A stretch of DNA of 6,550 bases from Leptolyngbyaceae cyanobacterium SM1_3_5 (GCA_012031475.1 JAAUTJ010000279.1:1-6550); one strand, 5' to 3'; positions 1 through 5,764 are shown, counted from the stretch's first letter. Made by a program: numbers and translations. Notes: generated by a model from the letters alone, not told the origin.

Positions 1-14
1 AACCCCTAACCCCC

Positions 15-35
15 GACACCCGACACCCGACACCC
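15..35. repeat. Heptamer tandem repeat (GACACCC)x3
   Basis: Three perfect tandem copies of the heptamer gacaccc lie just past the 3' end of the reductase gene, in C-rich sequence (aacccctaaccccc before, ccatcctccc after). The same heptamer occurs four times in the opposite orientation at 2783-2810. Short tandemly repeated heptamers are a known class of dispersed cyanobacterial repeat (STRR), and this array fits that class. No coding role is seen. Confidence 0.85.
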
Positions 36-45
36 CATCCTCCCT

Positions 46-768
46 CTAAGGCCAAGAAGTTTCGCGCATCGGCAAAACCGTCACTTCGGGGATCACGGTT
101 TCTTCAGGCTGCATCAAGACATAGCGAATCGTTTCGGCCACGTTTTCCGGCGGTTGCAGCACGTCCAAGGGCGTATCGGGAAAGCGATCGAGAATGAACG
201 GCGTTTGCATTCCGCCCGCCACGATCGCCGTCACCTTCACGCCATGCGGACGCGCTTCGGTGTGCAAAGCGTGACTGAAGCCCAACAAGCCCCACTTGCT
301 GGCGTGATAAGCGGTCGCGTTCGGCCAAGCGCGTTTGGCGGCAGTCGAGGCAACGTTGACAATGTGGCCGCGCCCCTGCTGCTTCATGATTGAAAAAACC
401 GCTTTCGACAGCAGAAACGCGCCCCGCAAATTCACCGACAGGACGCGATCCCAATCGGCAATCTCCAGTTCTTCGATCGAAACCGTCTTGTCCGTCCCGG
501 CGTTGTTTATCAAAATGTCGATCGCGCCATATTGATCTTGCACTTTCTGCACCGTTTCGCTCACCTGTTCGGCGTTCGACACATCCAGCGGCAGGGCGAT
601 CGCGTCCCCTCCGCTGTCGCGAATCTGCTGGGCGATTTTTTCCGCCGCCTCAAGCTGAATATCTCCGACGATCGCGGTTGCTCCGGCCTGCGCGATCGAT
701 TTGCAGATCGCGGCTCCCAATCCCTGACCGCCTCCGGTGACGATCGCAATTTTGTTTTGTAAATCCAT
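46..768 (-). CDS. Short-chain dehydrogenase/reductase (SDR), classical type
   Basis: This is a 240-residue NAD(P)-dependent oxidoreductase of the classical SDR family, which reduces carbonyls or oxidises alcohols in the cytoplasm; the substrate cannot be read from sequence. The Rossmann nucleotide motif TGGGQGLG is at residues 11-18, an acidic residue (D36) at the end of the second strand favours NAD(H) over NADP(H), LDVS is at 61-64 and NNAG at 88-91. The catalytic tetrad is N113, S141, Y154 and K158 (YHASK). Length is normal for the family and the frame is intact. The start at 768 is fixed by a perfect AGGAGG seven bases upstream. It is the last visible gene of the minus-strand glycan cluster, 40 bases after the fusion gene, so it may act on a sugar or lipid precursor of that pathway (inference). 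Resemblance to 3-oxoacyl-ACP reductases is general to the family and should not be used to name it. Confidence 0.93.
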   Translation of the reverse strand: MDLQNKIAIVTGGGQGLGAAICKSIAQAGATAIVGDIQLEAAEKIAQQIRDSGGDAIALPLDVSNAEQVSETVQKVQDQYGAIDILINNAGTDKTVSIEELEIADWDRVLSVNLRGAFLLSKAVFSIMKQQGRGHIVNVASTAAKRAWPNATAYHASKWGLLGFSHALHTEARPHGVKVTAIVAGGMQTPFILDRFPDTPLDVLQPPENVAETIRYVLMQPEETVIPEVTVLPMRETSWP

Positions 769-775
769 TGAAATT

Positions 776-781
776 CCTCCT
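776..781 (-). promoter_or_regulatory. Strong ribosome binding site of the SDR gene
   Basis: On the minus strand AGGAGG lies seven bases before the ATG at 768. This is the strongest Shine-Dalgarno site in the glycan cluster. It sits inside the 40-base gap after the repeat-coded end of the fusion gene, which suggests that the reductase is translated independently of its upstream neighbour. Confidence 0.85.
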
Positions 782-807
782 AAAAACGTTGGTTTTGAAC
801 AGCCGCC

Positions 808-900
808 CTCATCCCCTAGCCCCTTCTCCCTGAGAGAGAAGGGGAACCGATCCGGCTGCTTCCCCCCTCGCCCCTAGGGAGAGGGGTCGGGGGTGAGGGG
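808..900. repeat. Dispersed G/C-rich palindromic repeat pair
   Basis: Two hairpins sit inside a larger imperfect inverted repeat. The first pairs ccccttctc with gagaagggg (about 820-844). The second pairs cccctc with gagggg around gcccctaggga. The outer arms are the cctcatcccctagcccc-type sequence on the left and agggagaggggtcggggg-type sequence on the right. This resembles a very common dispersed bacterial repeat whose translation gives the PHPRPLS...RGE-type peptide. Here it codes the last ~30 residues of the isomerase fusion and ends just before the SDR ribosome binding site. It could fold in mRNA and slow RNA decay or partly terminate transcription, but no T-run follows on the minus strand. 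Confidence 0.85.
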
Positions 901-2766
901 CGGCTTCGCGTGCCAGTTCTTCATACACCTCCCAAGCGGGCGGCGGATTCATCAATCGAGCTTCGATCAGGTCGCACAGCAGATGAATCACCAAAATCTG
1001 CACTTCCTGAACGCGCGGCGTGTCGGCAGCGGGCACGACGATCGCCTCGGTCGCCAAGGGCAGCACATCGCCACCCGTTCCCCCCAACAGCGCGATCGAA
1101 TCGAGGTTCAGCCGTTGGGCAGCGGCGAACGCCTGAATCAAGTTGGGCGATCGACCGCTTGTGCTAATCCCAATCAGCAAATCCTGCGGCTGCGCGAAGG
1201 TTTCCACCTGGCGGGCGAAGACATCCTCAAAGCCGATGTCGTTTGACCAGGCGGTGAGAAAAGCAGAATCGGCAGTGAGCGCGATCGCAGGCAAACCCGC
1301 GCGGTTCAAACGGCTAAACCGTCCAACCAGTTCAGCGGCAAAATGCTGAGCATCGGCTGCGCTGCCGCCATTGCCGCAGATTAAAAGTTTTCCGCCCTGC
1401 GAGAAACAGGCATGAATTCGATCGGCGGCTTGAGCGATCGCGCCCGACAGACTGCGGCGAGCCTGCTGCATCGCGAGAATGGCCGCTTCAAACTGGCGAT
1501 CGATTCGATCGATTTCGGCAAGCTGACCGAGGCACACGGTCGCGCGAGACAAGGTATTTTCGTAGACTTGGGCGATCGCGCTTGTCACCTGCTCCCAGGT
1601 GAAATGCGTCTGCACTCGTCGCCGCGCCTGCTGTCCCATCACCTGCTTCAGATGCGGCTGATCAAACAGCAGAGCCAGCTTTTCGGCCAGTGCGTCCGGC
1701 TGCTGAGGCGGAATCAAAAATCCGGTTTCGCCATCTCGAACGGTGAACTTGATGCCGCCAACTGCCGAACCGATCACCGGAGTGCCGCAGGCCATCGCTT
1801 CGAGCGGCGTGATCCCAAACGGCTCATACCAAGGCGTGGTCACGAACACATCGGCAGCACTGTAGTAGTATTTCAAAGCTTCGCGCTGCCGCTGTCCCAC
1901 AAAGGTTACTTGGTCAGCCACGCCGATCGCCCGCGCCACCTCCTGAAGCCGCCCAATTTCCGGCGTCAAATTTGGATCAGGCCTTTCCGACTCGCCGCCC
2001 ACGATCAGCAAATGTGCGGCTTGATCCGGTCGATCGCGCAGCAGTCCCAAGCTGCGAATCACCGTTTCCACACCTTTACGGGGAACCATGCGGCCAAGCT
2101 GAAGGATCAGGCGATCGCCCATCGGCAAATTCAACGTCGATCGCGCCACCGCCTGCGGAATCGGCCAAAACTCGCTGCTGTCAAATCCGCAAGGGACAAT
2201 CTTGATCCGGCTGGGATCGGCAGCATACAGATTAAGCAAATCTTCGCGATCCTGAGCGCATTCGGCAATGATGAAGTCGGCTTCGCGCACGATCCGCTCT
2301 TCAATCGCCATCCGCTGATCGGGAAATCGATCGGCACTGCCCTGATGCAGTCTTCGGACTCGTCCCAAGGCGTGAAACGTGATTCCAAACGGAATTTGCA
2401 GCGATCGCTTCACTTCCGCCGCTACCAAGCCCGACATCCAAAAATTGGCGTGAATCAAATCGTATGGCTGTCGCTGACACCATTCCTTCACAAAGCTGGT
2501 AAATTCCGCCATGTGCGGCAGCAAACTCTCTTTCGGCAAAGGAACCGCCGCGCCCGCCGGAACGTGAACGACACGGACGCCATTTGCCAAATCACAACTG
2601 GAGGCAGGTCGGCTCGATCGCGCCGTGTAAACACATCGACTGAATAGCCGATCGAAGCCAAATGCTTCGCCAACTGTCCTACGTAGACGTTTTGGCCGCC
2701 ACTATCCACGCCGCCGAAACAACCCAGCGGCGAGGCGTGTTCACTGATTAAGGCAATCCGTTTCAT
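809..2766 (-). CDS. Family 4 glycosyltransferase fused to GmhA-type phosphoheptose isomerase (frameshifted as read)
   Basis: As read, the gene is split. Frame one starts at ATG 2766 and gives about 61 family-typical residues (SEHASPL, GGVDSGGQNVYVG). A single missing base near 2583-2585 breaks it, and the rest continues in another frame as 593 residues from a TTG at 2590. Restoring one A in CAAATGG gives IWQNGVRVVHVPAG and about 652 residues. In the 593-residue numbering, the GT4 part holds GRMVPRKG (166-173) and the EX7E motif EPFGITPLE (256-264). The SIS part, from about 360, holds CGNGGSAADAQH (405-416) and STSG (476-479). H416, E420, Q528 and H536 match the zinc and active-site residues known for GmhA, so the isomerase domain looks competent. 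GmhA converts sedoheptulose 7-phosphate to D-glycero-D-manno-heptose 7-phosphate. The last ~30 residues are repeat-encoded and probably not functional. No Shine-Dalgarno precedes 2766; a heptamer repeat lies directly upstream. Confidence 0.88.
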
Positions 2767-2782
2767 AGGGGGGTTGGGGATT

Positions 2783-2810
2783 GGGTGTCGGGTGTCGGGT
2801 GTCGGGTGTC
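2783..2810. repeat. Heptamer tandem repeat (GGGTGTC)x4
   Basis: Four perfect tandem copies of gggtgtc, preceded by G-rich sequence, fill the space right before the start codon (2766) of the glycosyltransferase-isomerase gene. The array is the reverse complement of the one at 15-35. It belongs to the STRR-like heptamer class and occupies the region where a ribosome binding site would be expected. Confidence 0.88.
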
Positions 2811-2840
2811 GGCCAGAGGGGAAGAGGCCAGAGGGGAAGG
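2811..2840. repeat. 15-bp tandem duplication (GGCCAGAGGGGAAGR)
   Basis: Two adjacent copies of ggccagaggggaag followed by a or g (14 of 15 identical) follow directly on the heptamer array and end three bases before the stop codon of the upstream family 4 glycosyltransferase. Together with the heptamers they make up nearly the whole 76-base gap between the two genes. Confidence 0.85.
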
Positions 2841-2842
2841 GG

Positions 2843-3805
2843 CTAGCTGGGGACGAGGCGGCGGCTGAGGGCGCGATCGAACGCTGTGTTCCAGTCGCGG
2901 ACAAATCGATCGATTCCGAAGCGGACTTGAGCATAATCCCGCGCTTCTTGGCTGAGACGGTGGGCGAGTTGGGGATCGCGAATAAGCTGCTGCATTCGAT
3001 CGATCAGTTCCTCCAGGTTGGTGCTGATAAAGCCGGTGCGATCGTTTTCGACAACCGTTGCGAGTTCGGTTGTGGCAAGACCGACGATCGGCAGTCCGGT
3101 CAGCATTGCTTCGCAGACGGCCAAGCCCAAGCTCGTGTAGCGAACCGGATGAAAGAAAAATCGATAGCGGGCTTGAAAGGCCGGAAGCTGATCGTGCGGC
3201 ACTTCGCCCAAGCCGCCCAGCGATTCTGCATCCATGCCGACCAGATCAATCGGAACGCTTTGACGAGCGCGATCGAACAAATCGGCTCCCAATCTGCGTC
3301 CGCGCTTCCGCAAACCGTTGGCAACGACCAGTCCGCGATCGAGTCCGCCGCCGTAGCGCACGGAGTCGGGAATGACCACGCCATGTTCCACCACACAGGT
3401 CGGCGTTCGTCCGCTGTCCCACATCAGATCGTTGAAGTGCGTGACGTGAACCAGCAGCACATCGGGATCATCAACCGGATGTTTGGTGTCGGTGGGATGT
3501 TCGCGGGGCGGGTCATGTTCGAGAAAAAGGCGAGGGAGCGATCGCTGCTCCTCCGACAAAATCTCGAACTGGTCTTGTTCAAAGTTGCGGCGCGACTGAA
3601 ACAAAATGCAGTCGAATTCCTGGTTTTGCACGTCTTCCGCCGGAATGTCATGCACGTTGTCGCCCCAGGCAAAATGCCCCAGCCTGCCGCCGTAGCCTTC
3701 GGGCTTCTCCGGTTTCACGGGCAGATAAAAATCATGCGGAGCCTGCGTCAGATAGTAGAGATAGCTGCCGTGAATGTGCCAGGTGAGAATCCGAAGTTTT
3801 GCCAT
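2843..3805 (-). CDS. Family 4-like glycosyltransferase
   Basis: This intact 320-residue protein is a GT-B fold glycosyltransferase of the family 4 type, expected to move a sugar from a nucleotide-sugar donor to a glycan acceptor at the cytoplasmic face. The N-terminal acceptor-side domain begins LRILTWHIHGSYLYYL, with a central FLEHDPP (94-100) and VEHGV (139-143). The C-terminal donor domain carries the glycine-rich segment SLGLAVCEAMLTGLPIVG (225-242) and TGFI (257-260). In place of the usual EX7E the first glutamate position is T224 while E232 is kept, so the mechanism or activity may differ from standard GT4 enzymes. The ATG at 3805 was chosen because the conserved strand LRILTWH begins at once; no clear Shine-Dalgarno is seen. 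It lies nine bases after the repaired end of the upstream family 9-like gene, which suggests one operon. Donor and acceptor are unknown. Confidence 0.85.
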   Translation of the reverse strand: MAKLRILTWHIHGSYLYYLTQAPHDFYLPVKPEKPEGYGGRLGHFAWGDNVHDIPAEDVQNQEFDCILFQSRRNFEQDQFEILSEEQRSLPRLFLEHDPPREHPTDTKHPVDDPDVLLVHVTHFNDLMWDSGRTPTCVVEHGVVIPDSVRYGGGLDRGLVVANGLRKRGRRLGADLFDRARQSVPIDLVGMDAESLGGLGEVPHDQLPAFQARYRFFFHPVRYTSLGLAVCEAMLTGLPIVGLATTELATVVENDRTGFISTNLEELIDRMQQLIRDPQLAHRLSQEARDYAQVRFGIDRFVRDWNTAFDRALSRRLVPS

Positions 3806-3814
3806 CTTGAGTTG

Positions 3815-4242
3815 CTAAGAGAAGGTTTTTTCGATCGATTGCAGCCCCCTAAATCCCCCATGAATGGGGGACTTTGAAGCGGCGGGAGGTTGAGCGCTGA
3901 GGCGATCGGCCAGTGAAATTTCTTTGAGTAAATGCAATGATGGGTAATCAAATCGTCCGTTTCGATCGGCTCAATGCAGTGCGACAACACGCCGCCGCCA
4001 AACTCGATCGACTGCCCCACCCGAATCGGAATCCCCGCCAGATAGCAGCGATACGCAGCCGGATAAGGCGACTGCATCGGAGCGGTGAGGACGATCGCCC
4101 CGTCAAATCCGCCCGGAAATTCGACTTTGGCAAACGGCAGGCAAGTGATTTCAGCTTGCGGAAGTGCCGCTTGCAGTTCGGTTAAAATCACCGCTGGCAA
4201 CTCATTCACCACCACTAAAAGCCGCTTTACCTCGCTAAACAT
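3815..4242 (-). CDS. Short GT9-like protein (partial family 9 domain, frameshifted as read)
   Basis: The reading frame from ATG 4242 gives FDGAIVLTAP, AYRCYLAGIPIRVGQS and EFGGGVLSH (residues about 46-88), as in the acceptor-side half of heptosyltransferase-like family 9 enzymes. After H102 it loses sense and would run on to 3748, overlapping the next gene by 58 bases. Adding one T at the TT of 3936-3937 (plus-strand AA) gives HHLHLLKEISLADRL and a stop at 3815-3817, nine bases before the next start. The repaired protein has 142 residues. It lacks the C-terminal donor-binding domain and the N-terminal GD..L.TP..R signature of full GT9 enzymes, so it is either a stand-alone accessory domain or a remnant. 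A dispersed repeat codes part of its C-terminus. The start overlaps the end of the upstream GT9 gene by eight bases with GGGAG seven bases before it, pointing to translational coupling. Confidence 0.7.
3844..3876. repeat. Dispersed palindromic repeat (CCCCCTAAATCCCCCA...TGGGGGACTTTG)
   Basis: The sequence holds tccccca, a four-base loop tgaa, and tggggga (3854-3860 and 3865-3871) with flanking gccccctaaa and ctttg. I recognise this from experience as a dispersed repeat common in cyanobacterial genomes. It lies in the 3' end of the short GT9-like gene and codes its KSPIHGGFRG segment in the repaired frame, so its insertion may mark where the gene was truncated. Confidence 0.75.
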
Positions 4243-5235
4243 GGGCGTACTCCCGCTTCAGCAAATCGATCGCCTGCTCGATCGCCCGACCCAAGCCGCG
4301 ATCGCCCTCCAGTCGCGTGTCGATCGCCCGGTGCAACTGCTGATCGATCGGCCTCCAGCGATTAAGATCCGAATCTGAAAACAGCACGATGCTGGGCGTT
4401 TGCAGTGCTGCCGCGAGGTGTGAAACTCCCGTATCGTTGCAGACGAGCAACCTGGCCGATCGCAACAACACCGCCAGCGATCCCAAGTCGGTTTTCCCGC
4501 TAGATCGATCGCCCGATGCTGCATTCGCGCCTGAATTGCTTCCGTCAAATTCGCCTCGATCGCCGTTCCCGTCAGCAGAATTTGAAAGCCTTGCGCGGCC
4601 AAATGATCCCCGACCTGGGCAAACTGCTCGATCGGCCAGCGACGCGATTCCACGCTTGCCCCCGGATGCAGGCAGATGTAACGCTTAAACGGCCACTGGA
4701 TGGCTTGCTCTTGAGCCGTCAGCGGAAACTCAAGCTGTTCGCCCTGTAGGGGAATTCCCAGAAATTTTAGGAGGTGGAGCGATCGCCGTACTTCTGGCAA
4801 ATCGTCAGGATACGGCAAATAAAATTCTGGGTCGGGGCAGAAGCGATCGCTCAAATAAAAGCCTGCCGACTGTTTCGCAGCCAGCAGTGCCACAAAAATA
4901 TTCATGATGCTGCCATTGCCGTGAAGCTGCAACGCCAAGTCAAACGGTTCAATTTGACTCAAGAAATAGCTGATGCGGACTGGATCGATCGCCGCTTCGG
5001 GAATTCCCGGAAAGCCCGGAAACTCAATCCACTCATCCACATACTCGGCAAAGCGATCGACCAGCCCGCACGTCGCAGCTAATCCCAGCAGCGCAATTTT
5101 CGCTTGGGGAAACGCTTGCCGCAGCGATCGCAACGCTGGAACGACACACAGGAAATCTCCCAGGCCAGGAAGCGCCCGGATCACAACAATAGACTGTGGC
5201 TTCAATCGATCGCGCATGAGACAGGGTGCGTACAT
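4235..5235 (-). CDS. Family 9 glycosyltransferase, heptosyltransferase-like (frameshifted as read)
   Basis: Family 9 enzymes transfer heptose or a related sugar from an ADP-sugar to a lipid A or glycan core on the inner membrane surface. The N-terminal half shows ALPGLGDFLCVVPALRSLR (21-39), the family's GD..L..P..R signature, DLALQLHGNGS (99-109) and the donor-side CLHPGAS (188-194). At LAGK (245-248) the frame is broken. The C-terminal part continues in another frame from about 4489 down to the stop at 4235, with NDTGVSHLAAAL, the usual GT9 donor-binding motif. Adding one A to the A4 run at 4492-4495 gives LAGKTDLGSLAVLL, the expected family sequence, and about 333 residues. The start is uncertain: ATG 5235 or ATG 5217 (MRDRLKPQS) both lack a clear Shine-Dalgarno. 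It is the first gene of the glycan cluster and its end overlaps the next gene by eight bases. The break lies on GGGAAAA, a possible -1 slippery site. Confidence 0.87.
4250..4254 (-). promoter_or_regulatory. Internal ribosome binding site of the short GT9-like gene
   Basis: GGGAG on the minus strand lies seven bases before the ATG at 4242, inside the last codons of the GT9 gene. It supports that start and the eight-base gene overlap. Because it is read within the shifted frame of GT9, it also supports 4235 as the true GT9 end. Confidence 0.65.
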
Positions 5236-5492
5236 GAGCGCGATCGTACAAAACGCAACTTGATCAATTCATTGGGCAGATGCCTAACTGAACAAATGAA
5301 CTGCTCTGTTCAATTTGGGCAACTGCACAAAAGGCTGGAAAACGATTTGCAAGATTCAAATTCACCAGAGAAATCGATCGCTTTGCTTGTAGAGCAAAGC
5401 GACTAGCTCAAGGTCGAGTTAGCCGCTTGTGAAAAAATTTGGCCTTGCCTACACCTGCTCAAGATTTCAGAGTTGAGATGGGTGCAAAATCT
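5236..5492. other. Gene-free leader region with two overlapping hairpins
   Basis: No convincing gene lies in these 257 bases. The clearest structure is a perfect 10-bp stem, tcgctttgct/agcaaagcga (5378-5387 and 5393-5402), with a five-base loop. A second, imperfect stem (5399-5409 with 5416-5426, gcgactagctc/gagttagccgc, one mismatch and one wobble) overlaps it by four bases, so the two may exclude each other. Neither is followed by a T-run on the minus strand, so a standard intrinsic terminator is not supported. A weaker inverted repeat, caaatgaac/gttcaatttg, is at 5293-5317, about 60 bases before the GT9 start. The stretch lies between the small gene and the glycan cluster and probably holds the cluster promoter or leader, but I cannot place -35/-10 boxes with confidence. 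Confidence 0.6.
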
Positions 5493-5642
5493 TCAATCGA
5501 CCCACTTTGAGTTTGAGAACGGTTCACCATCAAATGGCTGCACTCCAACGGCGGGATAGTCATCGTGTTTAAGGCTAAAAACATGACTTGCGCCTTCAGA
5601 AATATATTGAATCGCGGCTACAATCTGATTCCAGATATTCAT
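5493..5642 (-). CDS. Small conserved-looking cyanobacterial protein, 49 residues
   Basis: This short reading frame starts at ATG 5642 and ends with TGA at 5493. A perfect GGAGG sits seven bases before the start. The protein begins MNIWNQIVAAIQYI, an amphipathic or weakly hydrophobic helix with alternating bulky residues, followed by a VFSL turn and a C-terminal segment DDYPAVGVQPFDGEPF. I recall small cyanobacterial proteins with this same plan (N-terminal helix, ...IF/VFSP..DD.YP..GVQPF.G.P), sometimes given unreliable names, but I cannot verify this without a search. No enzymatic motif, cysteine pair or signal peptide is visible. A role such as membrane-surface association through the helix is speculation. 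Upstream it has a structured, palindrome-bearing spacer that could regulate it; downstream is the hairpin region before the glycan cluster. It stands alone rather than in an obvious operon. Confidence 0.75.
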   Translation of the reverse strand: MNIWNQIVAAIQYISEGASHVFSLKHDDYPAVGVQPFDGEPFSNSKWVD

Positions 5643-5649
5643 CGAACAG

Positions 5650-5654
5650 CCTCC
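5650..5654 (-). promoter_or_regulatory. Ribosome binding site of the 49-residue protein
   Basis: GGAGG on the minus strand with seven bases to ATG 5642. This near-ideal site is the main evidence, besides the ordered protein sequence, that the short frame is a real gene. Confidence 0.8.
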
Positions 5655-5672
5655 ATGAAGTGGAACGGAGGT

Positions 5673-5741
5673 GATTGATAGCGATCGAACCTGTAGCGAT
5701 CGAACCTGTAGCGAATGAAATAAATTGGTGCGCTATCAATC
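5673..5741. repeat. 11-bp inverted repeat enclosing a 15-bp tandem repeat
   Basis: The arms gattgatagcg (5673-5683) and cgctatcaatc (5731-5741) are perfect inverted copies 47 bases apart. Within and overlapping the left arm, tagcgatcgaacctg is tandemly repeated twice (5679-5693 and 5694-5708) plus a partial tagcga (5709-5714). Each unit carries a HIP1-like CGATCG. The block lies in the 5' leader or promoter region of the small gene and could form a long hairpin or hold paired protein-binding sites. Confidence 0.75.
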
Positions 5742-5750
5742 GCTTCCTTG

Positions 5751-5764
5751 TACTTTATAAAGTA
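5751..5764. promoter_or_regulatory. Perfect 14-bp palindrome TACTTTATAAAGTA, possible operator/-10 region
   Basis: tactttataaagta is an exact palindrome in an AT-rich spot between murG and the small gene. It contains TATAAA on the minus strand, which could serve as a -10 box for the small gene about 110 bases downstream. The hexamer 17 bases upstream (TAGTCG) is a poor -35, so a plain housekeeping promoter is not firmly supported. The symmetry fits a dimeric regulator site, but no regulator can be named. Confidence 0.4.

Noticed and set aside
15..35. CRISPR-like or telomere-like repeat
   Set aside because: The units are contiguous 7-mers with no spacers, which fits a cyanobacterial short tandem repeat.
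808..900. Rho-independent terminator after the fusion gene
   Set aside because: The hairpins are strong but no T-run follows on the minus strand, and the sequence matches a dispersed repeat and is partly coding.
1412..2647. Plus-strand open frame of 411 codons
   Set aside because: It lies opposite the well-supported GT4-isomerase gene, has no recognisable domain and a low-complexity R/H/Q-rich composition typical of an antisense shadow.
2488..2934. A separate 148-codon minus-strand gene
   Set aside because: Its middle is the true N-terminus of the GT4-isomerase gene (from 2766); its start is the open run through repeats and the end of the previous gene, and its end is out-of-frame after the 2583-2585 break.
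3748..3814. Continuation of the short GT9-like protein to 3748
   Set aside because: Past H102 the frame loses family likeness and overlaps the next gene by 58 bases. The one-base repair gives HHLHLLKEISLADRL and a stop just before the next start.
2774..3877. Plus-strand open frame of 367 codons
   Set aside because: It runs antisense to the family 4 glycosyltransferase and starts inside the heptamer array; no family motif is visible.
5378..5402. Intrinsic terminator after the small gene
   Set aside because: The 10-bp stem is good, but what follows on the minus strand (TCGATTTCTC) is not a convincing T-run.
5296..5406. Plus-strand 36-residue frame (MNCSVQFGQL...)
   Set aside because: It has no Shine-Dalgarno, ends inside the hairpins, and is against the direction of all neighbours.
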